Of a DNA stretch of 64,000 nt, positions 30,963 through 41,350 are shown piece by piece. The stretch spans positions 10,850,001-10,914,000 of the forward strand of contig OX637339.1 in the NCBI GenBank assembly GCA_951799405.1. The letters run 5' to 3'. Numbering within the stretch: the first letter of the stretch is position 1; each line of letters starts with the position of its first letter. Both the position numbers and the translations under genes were made by a program. The notes under the pieces are model-generated. The model was given only the letters and a program-made list of their open reading frames with translations. It was not told the DNA's origin and made no database searches. The stretch is from Agapetus fuscipes (taxonomy: Eukaryota; Arthropoda; Insecta; Trichoptera; Glossosomatidae).

Positions 30963-32663
30963 ATGTTGATCACCCCAGGAGTCAAAAATGCTGCCGGTGA
31001 GATGTTGTGGGAGAATGAAGATGTATGCAAGAGATGGAAGGATTATTTTGAAGAAATCTCTGGTCAGGGTGAAAGAAGAAGCTATGCTAAAATGAAAGAC
31101 GAGAATAAACTAAGAATTATGAAAGAAGAATTGAATGTCTGTATTAGAAGTCTGAAAAACGGGAAATCAGCTGGGATCGATGGCATAAATGGTGAAATGA
31201 TGAAAGTAGGAGGGGAATGCGTGTTAGAATGGATGTTTGCATTGTGTAAACTTTGTGTGAAAGCTGGAGTGGTACCGATGGACTGGAGGAAGGCAGTCAT
31301 TGTCCCTATTTACAAAGGTAAGGGGGACAGAAAAGACTGTCAGAACTTCAGACCAATCAGTCTACTCAGTATACCAGGGAAAGTTTTTTGTAAGGTGATA
31401 ATTAAGAATGTGATTCTGACTACTGGTGGAAGGATTTCCGATATACAGTCCGGTTTTATGACCGGTAGAGGCTGTGTTGATCAGATTTTCACTCTACGAC
31501 AACTTGTTGAAAAACAGCTGTCGGTGAGGGGAAGACTGTTCACGGCCTTTGTAGATCTAGAGAAGGCTTTCGACTCAGTGGACAGAGGTATGTTGTGGGA
31601 TGTTCTGAAAGAATATGGAGTGAATGGGGCTCTCCTAAATGCGGTGCATGCAAACTATGAAAATAGTATGGCATGTGTTCGTATTGATGGCGAGTACAGT
31701 GAATGGTTTGAAGTTTTTAAGGGTGTAAGGCAAGGATGTGTGATGAGTCCATGGCTATTTAACATAGTCATGGACAAGTGTGTCCGAGATGCTAGGCTTG
31801 ATGATTGTGGATTAATGATAGGAGAGAGCAAAGTGAGTGTTCTACTGTATGCAGACGATGCGGTCCTTGTCTCTGACTCAGCAGTGGAACTACAAACAAT
31901 GCTCTCTAGACTGAACGAAGCTTTGAAAGATAATCATCTGAAATTGAATGCCAGTAAGACGAAAGTTCTGATTTTTGAAAGAGATGATGAAAATATGAAC
32001 TATGAGTTTAAAATAAATGGAATGAATGTCGGAATTGTCGAGGAATTTGTATATCTGGGAAGTAAGTTTGAAAAAGATGGAAGAATGACAGGTGAATTTG
32101 AAAGAAGAATAATGAAGGGAAGGTGTGTACTGGGTGCCACCGCTGGTATAGCCAAAAACCAAAACTTATCGAAAAATGTTCGATTGGCGGTACACGGTGG
32201 TATACTAGTGCCCACTTTGATGTACGGAAGTGAAGCTTGGACGATGAATGAGAGTGAAATTAGTAAAGTCCATACGGTCGAAATGGACTTTCTAAGAAGT
32301 ATGATTGGAAAAAAACGGAAAGATAGGGTGAGGAATGAGTCAGTGAGAGAAGAATGTGGTGCAAGGGAAAGTATAAAAGTAAAAATCAAAAGGGGTTTGT
32401 TAAAATGGTTTGGACATATGGAAAGAATGAATGACGAAAGACTGACGAAGAGAGTGTACGCTGCAACTATGAATGGAAGCCGTGGTAGGGGAAGACCGAG
32501 GAAAGTATGGATGGATCAAATTTCCGAAATAGCGAATGAATGGGATATTCAGAGTCATAACAAAAGGAGAGCGTGCATGAAAAAGATTATGACTCTGAAT
32601 GAAATGAAAGAAGTATGTAAGGACCGAAAGGAATGGCGGTTGATTTGCAACAATGGCGGCTAG
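30963..32663 (+). CDS. RTE-clade reverse transcriptase, endonuclease missing
   Basis: 566 aa, unbroken. Motifs in order: RSLKNGKSAGIDGINGEMMK (62-81), FRPISLLS (129-136), GFMTGRGCVDQIFTLRQLVE (164-183), FVDLEKAFDSV (196-206, catalytic D198), VRQGCVMSPWLFNIVMD (255-271), YADD (296-299) and FVYLGS (362-367). The C-terminal RTE block has PTLMYGSEAWT (417-427), KWFGHMERMN (481-490), GRGRPRKVWMDQI (508-520) and CKDRKEWRLIC (552-562). The start is uncertain: residues before ~8 may be flank, because the element is 5'-truncated. RTE proteins have an N-terminal endonuclease; here none is seen upstream in any frame. The RT core looks complete, so it could make a polymerase-only protein if transcribed. 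More likely it is a recent dead copy. Confidence 0.9.
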   Translation: MLITPGVKNAAGEMLWENEDVCKRWKDYFEEISGQGERRSYAKMKDENKLRIMKEELNVCIRSLKNGKSAGIDGINGEMMKVGGECVLEWMFALCKLCVKAGVVPMDWRKAVIVPIYKGKGDRKDCQNFRPISLLSIPGKVFCKVIIKNVILTTGGRISDIQSGFMTGRGCVDQIFTLRQLVEKQLSVRGRLFTAFVDLEKAFDSVDRGMLWDVLKEYGVNGALLNAVHANYENSMACVRIDGEYSEWFEVFKGVRQGCVMSPWLFNIVMDKCVRDARLDDCGLMIGESKVSVLLYADDAVLVSDSAVELQTMLSRLNEALKDNHLKLNASKTKVLIFERDDENMNYEFKINGMNVGIVEEFVYLGSKFEKDGRMTGEFERRIMKGRCVLGATAGIAKNQNLSKNVRLAVHGGILVPTLMYGSEAWTMNESEISKVHTVEMDFLRSMIGKKRKDRVRNESVREECGARESIKVKIKRGLLKWFGHMERMNDERLTKRVYAATMNGSRGRGRPRKVWMDQISEIANEWDIQSHNKRRACMKKIMTLNEMKEVCKDRKEWRLICNNGG

Positions 32664-33042
32664 GGCATTAATTCTAAGTGTAATATTAAGTTTAATTTTA
32701 ATTTAACTTTATTTTAATTTTAATTTGTAATGTGTCTCATTATGAATTTCTGTATATCATTTATAATTTTATGTGCTCCTTGACTGATAGGTTGGTACGA
32801 GGCTGACCACCCGTGCTGTAAAAATCGGTTCACTTTTGCCAATGCCACCCCGGTTCAGGGAACGGCGGCAGGAGTTGCAAGGTTTATGTCCATGTGAGGT
32901 TTTCTTTATTTGTATGCACGCATGCAGAATGTGTAGGCGCGAACCTACATGTGCCTGTCTGTGGGCATGCATTTCATATGAGCCTTAAATGCTTACATAT
33001 CCTTGCAGCTTAGATTATAGATTATAGATTATAGACTAAAAG
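32664..33042 (+). other. RTE-A 3' UTR with the 3' module
   Basis: After the stop come ~110 bp of TTTTAATTTTAAT-rich sequence, then the module at about 32774 (GCTCCTTGACTGATAGGTTG). It has weakened hairpins CCCCGGTTCAGGG and ACGCATGCAGAATGTG, and ends CTTAGATTATAGATTATAG. This is the clearest evidence that the dispersed modules belong to the 3' end of this LINE. Confidence 0.85.
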
Positions 33043-33914
33043 CTCCGTAGCGATAATTTCTCACATAATTTTTAAGAAAACAATTACTTCTCATAGATAG
33101 TTTCTAATTTTATTCGCCATTTTCTAGCGCTAAAACATCGTTTTCCCTAAATTTCGTAATCCATTTTTGTAGGCTATTTCTTGGATTTATGTTTGAGTGC
33201 CGGGCACATAATTGCGTAAAATGTATTTGTATTGGTAAAAATCTATATAGATTGCTAAAACTCTGCGCTAGGTGTGCTAGCAAAATTGGTCTCCTGTATT
33301 ATTTTTTTCAGTACCTTATTTTCTTATGCGTGTAATTACATTGTTATTCATTGTTTCCCTTCTATATTCAACTTAAATATTTTATATGGCTCGTCACATA
33401 TTGCACCCTCCGCGTGACTAAGCTGGAATAAAGAGTAATATTATTTTTATTTGACTTCCCCTGGTTCCGTAACATCCACGGCACCTTATCCAACAGTACC
33501 TACGTAAAGTATAGACTCAACCATTGCGTTTCACAAAAAAAAGTATTGAAACTAAAAAACGTGCCTCTAGTTTCCATAGAATATTAAATTTATAGAACGT
33601 CATAGTAGATTTTTAACGTAAAGTTTTTTATAATTGGTGTAGTTTTTATTCAAAACATCACACTTTGGAGTTAGGAAGAGAAACCCACATTTATTTTATT
33701 TAAGCATATACACACGAGAAAGTAATATATTGTGCCACTTACATAAAAAGATTAGGAAGATTTATAATATGTAAATAAACCTGCACTTGAGGTGTATGAA
33801 AGGTTGATTAAAAGAAGCGCTAAGTACCATAGCGGTTAATCTGAGAACAGGTATAAAACGTTCATGAGAAGGACAATATAATTTTTTATCAGATTATTGT
33901 ACAAAAATGAAGGG
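33043..33914. other. No gene seen
   Basis: AT-rich, no repeat family noticed. Confidence 0.45.
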
Positions 33915-34075
33915 AGGACGCAACGCAACTTAGCTACAGATATAATGTTATTTCTTGCCGCGTTATCCTCGAAAGGTTCCGCATGTGGCCAGTGGAACCT
34001 ATTTATTTTTAAAGCTAAGGGGGCTGGCCTTACGCCAACCACTACAGTTGAAGTGGGGGTTTCCCAGCTCTAAAG
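33915..34075 (-). repeat. SINE-A, 3' half
   Basis: CCACTTCAACTGTAGTGG and AAATAAATAGGTTCCACTGG on the minus strand, ending TAGCTAAGTTGCGTT. It breaks off at CCCAGCTC, next to the sequence carrying the hammerhead-like motif. Confidence 0.75.
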
Positions 34076-34152
34076 AGTGCTTCTTCTTATTTTTTGTATG
34101 GTTGCGGAAGTATGATGATGATTCAGTTCTCATCAAGATCATCATCATCATA

Positions 34153-34200
34153 CTTCACGCTGAAGAAGCCCATCGTAGAAATGGGCGAAACGTCCAGAAG
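34153..34200 (+). ncRNA. Hammerhead-ribozyme-like motif
   Basis: Core CTGAAGA (34160-34166, fits CUGANGA), then a perfect 6-bp stem II GCCCAT/ATGGGC (34168-34173 with 34181-34186), GAAA (34187-34190) and CGTC, giving a minimal stem III (AC/GT) and cleavage position C. CTTC (34153-34156) pairs with GAAG (34197-34200), with C-G next to the core, as stem I. One extra A lies between core and stem II. Hammerheads of this minimal kind are reported from Penelope-like retroelements. No PLE protein is seen nearby. Confidence 0.5.
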
Positions 34201-34625
34201 CTCCAGCTCCCACAGACCACGGCAACAGATCCCGGAAAACATCACTCCAGCATCATCAGGCGGCCGTGCAAGCCTCTTATTCAAAATTATATTTGTATGT
34301 ATTTTCTATACCAGTTTTTAGCAAATCATAATTTTTTTTATGGTATTTAAGATATTTGTCTCATTATATTATAGAACCAAACGGGAAACTTTAAAAATTA
34401 TATATGTATCGTTGTACTTAGTGTCTTATTCAAATCAACCATTCATAGAACGAAGTACTTTGAAACTTTTCTGAAGCTCTTCTAAACTCAAAGCTCTCTG
34501 TACTCTCTACCGCTCTTTATAGAATGTGTTTGTTTTACGTTATTTTCCTGACTCATTTTGTTTATTTACTAATATACTGGAATGCTACTTCAGTGAGTCA
34601 TATCTCAAGAGCACTCTTCATTACC
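34201..34625. other. No gene seen
   Basis: Continues from the hammerhead-like motif. Short frames without motifs, and no GIY-YIG or PLE RT signature. Confidence 0.45.
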
Positions 34626-34870
34626 ACCGACCCGTAGTGGTTAACGCTACGGATTCATAGTCGGAAGGTCGTGAGCTCAATTCCCGGCGGAGCACACAAA
34701 TATATTTATACATTTTCAAATATGCCTTTCGCCGGGATGAAAAAATAATGATCATTAAAAGGTTCCGTCCAGCCTTATAGCAATTGGGTCTTGCTCAAAA
34801 ACTGTCGCTTTCTAAGGCAACAACCAAGGACTCGCTGAGGACTCTTAAAGTGTGATTCACACAAAATATT
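34626..34870 (+). repeat. SINE-B, near full length
   Basis: Head ACCCGTAGTGGTTAACGCTA, then GGAAGGTCGTGAGCTCAATT (B-box mutated). The body has GTCCAGCCTTATAGCAATTG and the 3' part has AGGCAACAACCAAGGAC and GTGTGATTCACAC. The A-run end is not preserved. Confidence 0.8.
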
Positions 34871-35479
34871 TATTTTATGTACGTCATTGTCTTCCTTGTA
34901 TCCAGCCGCCATTCCGCTAAAGGTAGCTAGTACCTTCACAGATGCGTCTCCCCTTTGTTCTGTCTCTGCATTCTCTTCGTGCATGCTATTCTCTTCTACT
35001 CACTCTGCAAGTTCTAGAAATCTCGCTTGTTTGATCTATCCATTCTGTTATCAGTCTACCCCTTCTTGGACAATTTCCAGTCTTCTATGTGTTTTATTGT
35101 AATGGGTTTTACCAACCGGATTAAAGGTCGTTTTACACTGTCCGGTCCGGAACCAGATCGGAATGTTACGAACATATATGTCAGCTTTCACATGATCCGG
35201 TGTGGTTTGTCCGGCAACATTTCGCGACCGGGCTGAAACTGAATTATGTGAAAAGGTGGTTAGACTACCTACGTACGGACAAGTAGATAAATAAATAAAT
35301 AAGCGACCGTAATTATAGTACAAAGTCAACAGGAGGACTTTTGTCCTTTTGTGGTCATTTTGCCAAAACAAATATCACAAACAATGGTAGACAGCAACGT
35401 TCGCACGCGATCAAAAACAATTCAACAATTTACTTAACAGTTTACAAGAACGTAAAATATTAACACAATAATAATAATA
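34871..35479. other. No gene seen
   Basis: Around 35115-35240 the words TGTCCGGTCCGGAACC and GATCCGGTGTGG...TGTCCGG suggest an old inverted element, but no clean ends could be drawn. Confidence 0.4.
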
Positions 35480-35700
35480 TTGACTTCTAGGTTGTTATGA
35501 GGCTTACCACCCATTTTGTAAAAAAATGTTTCACTTTACCAATGTTACAGCAGTTTCAGGGAAGGTCGGCAAGACTTGTGTTTCATTTGAGATTTGGGTT
35601 TCTACTTTATTAAACACACATGCAACATGATTGTGTAAGCCCAACTTACATGTGTCCACTTGCGAGAATACATAAAATGTGAATCTTAAATGTTAATATA
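35480..35700 (+). repeat. 3' module, old copy
   Basis: It starts TTGACTTCTAGGTTGTTATG, keeps TTTCAGGGAAGGTCGGCAAG and ends TGTTAATATATCTATC without a repeat tail. Confidence 0.75.
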
Positions 35701-36129
35701 TCTATCAAAAGCCTTTCGCTACAGAAAGGCTGTCCTAAACGATGGGGACAGCACAAAAATTGACATGGACAAAGATGTGACATCACACGGCCGGGTTGCT
35801 GGACAAAAATCAAACATATTTTTTATTGGTTACTAAGTACCATACAAGTGTGACAGTTGAGAAAAAAAGTCCTTTATTAAAATTTGTATTGAGTCCTCTC
35901 TCTTTTATAAGTTCAAAATTGGTACCCCTTCTCTTTGCTTAAGCAAGTAGGTACTGAATACCTTCACACCGCCGCGCCGGTTGTGTTCATATTTTAAATT
36001 ATTCAAGGTGACCTAGTGAAATGAGGCCGCATTGGAAATGACCCATTTATTAGGACACAGGACACTCTTTTCACTTCGTAACTTTAACTGCAATCTATTT
36101 TTTCCCGACCAAAAACAGGTAGGTACTAC
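35701..36129. other. No gene seen
   Basis: Contains GTGACATCACACGGCCGGGT near 35767, related to motifs at 5597 and 19256. No other feature. Confidence 0.4.
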
Positions 36130-36520
36130 GATCTAAGTTAAAAATACATTTTTACATTTAAGTTTCATATTTAATGCACGCCTACAAGCAGACACGTTTG
36201 AGTTTGTGGTTACACATACTGCAAGTGTATTAAAAACTCAGCTTAGCTACACATTAAGGGTAACTTCTTGCCGCGTTCTCCCCGAAGGCGTCGCATGTGG
36301 CGATTGAACCTTTTTATTTTTAAAGGTAAGGATTTACACAAACTGTTTCAGTTGAAGTTGAGGTTTCCCAGCTCCTGAGGGGGCTGGTACTCATTTCTTG
36401 TGAAGGCTGAAAACTAAACCTGAAATTAACAGAAACACTACAACTCTTGTCGACCTTCCCTAAAACAGTGGTGACTTTGGCGAAATTGAACGAATTTTTA
36501 CATTATGGGTGGTCAGTCCA
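36130..36520 (-). repeat. 3' module split by SINE-A
   Basis: The tail side (36130-36237) and start side (36426-36520, ending TACATTATGGGTGGTCAGTC) are two halves of one minus-strand module, separated by a SINE-A at the module's AAAAACTCA position. Confidence 0.65.
36238..36425 (-). repeat. SINE-A, 3' part, inside a 3' module
   Basis: GCGGCAAGAAGTTACC and CAACTTCAACTGAAACAG on the minus strand. It lacks the tRNA-like head, consistent with a 5'-truncated insertion. Confidence 0.65.
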
Positions 36521-37006
36521 GTGAATATCTAGAGTCATAATAAAAGAAGAGCTTGTATAAAGAAGGTTATGACTCTGGAGGAAATGAAAGAAGTATGTAA
36601 GGATAGAAAGAAATGGCGGTTGATCTGTAATGTTGGCGGCTAGGGTTTATTAAAGTGAAATTGGTTTTATGATTTAGTTGTTTTAGTGTCCATGTATATA
36701 TTATTATTTGTTGATTTAAAAAAAAATGTAATTTGTCATGTATGTTCCTTGACTTATAGGTTGGTATGCGGCTGACCACCCATACTGTAAAAAAAAAATT
36801 GTTCACTTTGCCAATGTCACCCCTGTTTCAGGGAAGGACGGCAAGAGTTGCAGGGCTTATGTTTATTTGAGATTGGGTTTTTATATTGTAGGCCCACATG
36901 CGGCATGTGTTAGCGCGAAATTATACATGTCTGCTTGTGGGAATGCATTTAATATAAATCTTAAATGATATATATCTTTGCAGCTTAGATTAGATTAGAT
37001 TAGATT
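36521..37006 (+). mobile_element. RTE-A, 5'-truncated copy
   Basis: The last ~40 RT codons (SHNKRRACIKKVMTLEEMKE, stop at 36641-36643) have one extra upstream stop (NI*SHN). A UTR and the module follow, from 36743 to the tail TTAGATTAGATTAGATTA. The body is close to the 18118 copy. Confidence 0.85.
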
Positions 37007-37187
37007 AATCTCCTACCAAACTACAATTCAAAGGACAAAAGTAATCGGTACCGAACTACAATATATTTTACAATAGGTATACATAAAACAAATAGCCATA
37101 AAGATAATTGTTTTGAGATTTTTTTAAATTTAAATATTCTTCAACATTGCATAATGCCTTTTTCATATTTTTATTGATGTTTTTTTT

Positions 37188-37330
37188 ACCTAATAATTAC
37201 CCAACGATATAATATTCGCAGGGTTAAAGATATCGTCAAGAGAACCAGACCGGGGTCGGACCGGAGCCGTTTTTATTTAATAAAAACGTCAGTCTATTTG
37301 CTACCACCTTGTCCGTATATAACGCTGACT
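37188..37330 (-). repeat. SINE-C, head side
   Basis: Minus strand: GTCAGCGTTATATACGGAC, then CGGTCCGACCCCGGTCTGGT (mutated B-box), followed by GACGATATCTTTAACCCTGC. Confidence 0.55.
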
Positions 37331-37381
37331 CTTTACAAAAGTAAATCAAAACATAAACAAAACATAAAAAGTAAATAAAAA

Positions 37382-37440
37382 AAACAGCTTTGCAACTCTT
37401 GCCCCGTTTCCCTGAAAAAAGAGTCGCATTGACTAGGAGT
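37382..37440 (-). repeat. 3' module, central fragment
   Basis: GTCAATGCGACTCTTTTTTC, then AGGGAAACGGGGCAAGAGTT. Ends are missing. Confidence 0.5.
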
Positions 37441-37676
37441 AGCAAGGTTTTTTTTATTGATTTCGCGCAATTTAATTACACGTTACCGCTATGGTTATAT
37501 CAACACGCGATCTGGGTCAAAGCTTTCAATTATTCAGTGCAGTAACTGCCATATTGCCACAACACAAATCCTCGTAGTATGAAAAAGCACAGAATAAATC
37601 GTAAAATGGATACTGTTTTTACTGTTTTGAATGCAGTATACAGATGGTCATTTGTAACTCTCAAAATCCTACACTT

Positions 37677-38022
37677 TGCAACTAAACTGCACATATTTTG
37701 TAAGTTTTTACCGCAACTAAAACTGAGTTGTTGTAAACGCAAATTTATTAAAAATTGTGGCGAGTGTAACCTTTTTATTTTGACAGGTAAGGGAACTGGC
37801 TTTACAACAACAACTTCACTTAATTTTGAGGTTTTTATGCTACCGAGCAGGCAGGTTTTCATTTCCTGTGAAGGCGGAGCAAATGACGCCAGTACCTTGA
37901 TTTTGGATTTGAAATATATATCTACACCGATCAGGGAAATCATTTCTGACACCCTTGGAGAAAATCGAACCACAGCCATCTGGCATGGAACGCAAGCATT
38001 CTACCCACTAAGCTATCAACCG
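37677..38022 (-). repeat. SINE-A, full length, diverged
   Basis: The head at the right has CGGTTGATAGCTTAGTGGG (A-box) and GCTGTGGTTCGATTTTC (B-box). The 3' end has GTGCAGTTTAGTTGC. The overlapping ~150-codon frames on both strands are chance frames in the SINE. Confidence 0.75.
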
Positions 38023-38885
38023 TACTATAGACCTACGTAGATAGGTTGAAATTTAAAAATTTAACACACGCAAGGTTTAAAAAAATGGTACATTAAACGT
38101 AGAGAATCAATGCTGGGATTCTAGTGTTGGCTACTTAATACTGGCTCTGCAAATGATTTGCACCCTTCTTATACTCTTCAAAACAGTACAATCTAGATCT
38201 ATATTCGCTAGACAGTTCCAGAAAGGCGTAGTAATCATTATTTCTCGATGCTTCAAGTATTTTATTCAATGATTCCTACCCACACATATTTATGAGGATT
38301 CTTATTGCATAGTAATACCTATTCTTATATTTACATAACAATAATATCACTAAATTTTCTATAAAACAAGGGTTATGCAACCTGGAACAAAAAACTGGAT
38401 GTGATAAGAATGGTATCGATGGAAACAGCAAAGCGTATGACATCATAAATCATGTGATATATCAGTTTTCTACACTAAATAACGGTGGTTTCATCCTCAT
38501 AAAGGGGTAGCGTTGCACTAGGTTATCTTTTAGTGCCCATATTCTGTTCTCTAACCCTTTATGGGGGAGTTTTCAAAGGTTTTGCTGACGTTTCTGTTAT
38601 GTTCAGTTTAAAAACAAATGCCAACTCGAAAGGGGTATTTGTACAAAAAATAAGAAAATAATACTTCATGTCAGTTAAGGGATGACCTACTTAAGATCCC
38701 TTTGTTTTTCAAGATATTTTTTGTGTGCCGATGAGATGGGGATGCTCGAAATTCCCGCATATCTGAATTGCATGAATATGTCAGAAGGGCCCACTGCTCA
38801 TAGACGCTCATTCCATTATTTTTTTTGCAAATGGTGGAATCACGACTTTAGAAGCGTCCCCATGACGGTACTACGCAAATTAAAT
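38023..38885. other. No gene seen
   Basis: AT-rich, with a 69-codon frame (38682-38891) that has no motif. Confidence 0.45.
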
Positions 38886-39124
38886 TTATAATCTAAGTTG
38901 CAAATATACATTTCATTTAAAACTCATATTACATGCATTTCACAAGCAGACACGTGTAATTTCGCACTTACGCATGCCACATGTGGGCTTAACTCATGAA
39001 AACCCAATCTCTAATAAACATAAGCCCTTCAACTCTTGCCGACTTTCCCCGGAAAAGAGGTGGCATTGACAAAGTATACCATTTTTACAGCATAGTTGGT
39101 TAGCTTCATGCTAATTTATAAGTC
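38886..39124 (-). repeat. 3' module, solitary, start preserved
   Basis: Minus strand starts GTTCCTTGACTTATAAATTA. CCCTG..CAGGG is mutated to CCTCTTTTCCGGGG. It ends TTTGCAACTTAGATT with no repeat tail. A short SINE-A piece follows at 39125-39170. Confidence 0.8.
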
Positions 39125-39250
39125 AAGGAACAACTAAACTGCAAATATAGTGCATCTTCTTTTGTTTTATACCAGTTTCTAGTCCAATATTTTATTCGTC
39201 AATAGTAACTTTTTCGCCATGTTACTTACCTACTTATAGTCAGCCATTCT

Positions 39251-39456
39251 CGTCCACTGCTGAAGACAGGTCTCCCCAAATCTCTCCAGGCATCTCTATC
39301 TTGGGCCTCCTGCATGCAGTTACCAGCAATATTTATTATGTCGTCCGACCACCGTGCTGGAGGTCTTCCTCTACTTGTTTTGTCCTCACGAGGTCTCCAC
39401 TCCACTATCCTCTTGGTCCATATTTGGTCATTGAATCTGGCAACATGACCTGCCCA
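39251..39456 (-). pseudogene. Reverse transcriptase C-terminal fragment, RTE-like lineage
   Basis: An open minus-strand frame of about 68 codons reads WAGHVARFNDQIWTKRIVEW, then TSRGRPPARWSDDI and AQDRDAWRDLG. This is the block that follows the RT domain in many arthropod RTE-like elements (G-H-V-A-R...RGRPPxRWxDD...AQDRxxW). There is no polymerase domain; both ends are cut. Confidence 0.7.
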
Positions 39457-40247
39457 CGATCACTTCTGTTTTGCCACTATTTCTATGATGTCAGTAACTC
39501 CCGATCTTATATGCTGAAGACATATTTTATATGCAGAAGAAGATCGTATCTCGTATCCGACCTGACTGAACCATAAATGTGCCGAAGAAATCCTTTCAGA
39601 GATTTTGAGACAGAATCATTGCAATTTCAACTACATACTTGCAATTTGTTTGGCCACATTTTTTTTCTTTTCGCTGAAATGTAAACCATAAAAAGGCATT
39701 GAAAAAAAGGGTTGCACAAGCAGGCATGATGCATTATATTTTTATTTATGCTTCCCCCTTTTTATGGAAGGTATTGTTAGAAATAGGCTTGTCCACGTCG
39801 AACTGCACAAGGCCGTTTGTTTTCATTTATTGCGCAGCAAATTTGACAGCAAAATCAAGATGAAAAGAAATATGATGCCATATTTGACAACTATTCCCAC
39901 AAAATACCCATGAAATATTTCTAAGACATTCAACACACTGAAGATCTAGAAAGAACACAATTTTCACCATTAAAAATTATGCCTAACAGACAAAAATTCA
40001 TTTTTAAGAGTAAATCTATTTACACAGTGAAAGTCTATTTTTAAATAATTAGACAAAAATTCAGTTGACACAAAATGTTATCACCACCGGGTTGCTAGAG
40101 AAAAGGAAAATTAATATTTTGTTTTTGGTTTCCAAGGACTCTAATCATATAAGACTTATGGCGTTTGCCCACCGAGAAAAATGAATCGCAAAGTCTTTTT
40201 AGATTTTAGCTCATTTATTGGAAATGCGTATGTAGAAAAAAAAGTTT
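39457..40247. other. No gene; TTTCACTGTGT-like word at 40016-40040
   Basis: ATTTACACAGTGAAAGTCTA is the reverse of the word following the palindromes at 24114 and 57504. CACCACCGGGTTGCTAG at 40083 belongs to the CCGG/GACGTCAC motif set. No coding signal. Confidence 0.4.
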
Positions 40248-40451
40248 TATCAAGGCGCATTGAGAAATGAGAAGTATTCAAACCTGCATCTCATCAGACA
40301 GGGAAAAATTAAAGGATCACGGACAACGGGTCGAAAGAAAACATCTTGGTTGAAGAACTTGAGACAGTGGTTTGGCAGAAGCACAATATCCCTTTTTTGT
40401 GCCGCAGTACCGCAGGTGAAAATCGCTTTTATGATTACCAACCTTAACTGA
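40248..40451 (+). pseudogene. Reverse transcriptase C-terminal fragment, another RTE-like lineage
   Basis: Open frame QGALRNEKYSNLHLIRQGKI, then GRKKTSWLKNLRQWFGRSTI and KIAFMITNL, with a stop at 40449-40451. It matches the GRRxxSWLxNLRxWF...LFxAAxxKxxIAxMIxNLR ending common in arthropod endonuclease/RT proteins. The start of the fragment is not an initiation codon. Confidence 0.7.
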
Positions 40452-40727
40452 AGGGGCACAAGAAGGAGAACTTATGGCGCTATGGATTGCTCGCCCCTTT
40501 GAATCTTATCGTCTTGTCCAAGCCGTGTCCGCTTTGTGGAGTGCATGTGATAGCAGAGGGGTGCGCCAAAGATGTACCTAATCATATTATGACCTCGTCC
40601 CCCATGTCCGAGCGCGGGCAAACCTGGAGCCATAGATCAACATTATGGGCGATGGAGAAAAGGGTTGATGGGATTTTTATGTGTTACGCTTGCAACAAGT
40701 ACTGCCTCGACCATAAAACAATGTGTC
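40452..40727. other. Unassigned
   Basis: An 83-codon frame (40487-40738) is Cys-rich near its end (CYACNKYCLDHKTMCQCG), which could fold as a small zinc-binding segment. I recognise no family, and the frame overlaps a module tail. Confidence 0.25.
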
Positions 40728-40822
40728 AATGTGGATAAGCTCTAACTTACATGTGTATGCTTGTGAGGATGAATTAAATATGAATCCTGAATGCGAAGAA
40801 ATCTTTTCAAGTAAGATTATGT
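40728..40822 (+). repeat. 3' module tail fragment
   Basis: AACTTACATGTGTATGCTTG, AATTAAATATGAATCC, then CAAGTAAGATTATG. Confidence 0.5.
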
Positions 40823-40846
40823 ATGCAAAATGTTAAACATTGTCGA

Positions 40847-41109
40847 TCCTTGGCTAAAGGGTTGGTATGAGGCTGACCACCCGTGCTGTAAAAATTGGTT
40901 CACTTTTGCCAATGCCACCCCTGTTTCAGGAAAGGTCGGCAAGAGTGTCAGGGCTTATGTTCATTTGAGCTTGGATTTTTATATTATAAGTCCACATGCG
41001 GCTTGTTTAATTGTTTAAGTACTAACTTATACGTGTCTGTTTGAAGGAATGCATTCAATATGAATCTCAAATGTAATATATCTTTGCTACTTAGATTATA
41101 GATAGATTA
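40847..41109 (+). repeat. 3' module, solitary, start preserved
   Basis: It begins GATCCTTGGCTAAAGGGTTG, keeps CACCCCTGTTTCAGG and ends CTTAGATTATAGATAGATTA. Confidence 0.8.
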
Positions 41110-41117
41110 ATAACTCA

Positions 41118-41275
41118 TAATATTTTCTTTCGATGGATTATAATAACCCATAGAAGCGCTTTTGAACCAGGGTTAATGTTATCATCAAGAGGCCCGACGG
41201 GTATCGAACCAGCGTTGTTTGTATTTCAAAGACGAAGTCAAAGCTACTTGCTTGACCATAGCGCTGACATGGCGT
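41118..41275 (-). repeat. SINE-C, head side
   Basis: Minus strand: GTCAGCGCTATGGTCAAGCA, then AACGCTGGTTCGATACCCGT (B-box intact), then GATGATAACATTAACCCTGG. This is the clearest head of the family. Confidence 0.65.
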
Positions 41276-41350
41276 GGGCATGAATCATAATATATGGATG
41301 TTAAATGTTAATATACGAGTATATTTGCAACGTAAAACATAGATTCTAGA
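41276..41350 (+). repeat. 3' module tail fragment
   Basis: GGGCATGAATCATAATATAT, TAAATGTTAATATACGAG and TTTGCAACGTAAAACATAG. The next element starts right after it. Confidence 0.5.

Larger units (their letters stand above)
30955..33042 (+). mobile_element. RTE-A, longest copy (5'-truncated)
   Basis: It contains the RT ORF (30963-32663), a short AT-rich UTR and a 3' module ending in four TATAGAT units near 33008-33037. The endonuclease that precedes RT in complete RTE elements is missing, so this copy was truncated on insertion. This tail differs from the (GATTA)n of other copies. Confidence 0.88.

Noticed and set aside
35115..35240. Possible MITE with TGTCCGG ends
   Set aside because: CCGG-rich words recur but no inverted end pair with a flanking duplication could be drawn.
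37530..38040. 149- and 153-codon frames on opposite strands
   Set aside because: Both lie across a diverged full-length SINE-A (37677-38022). They are chance frames.
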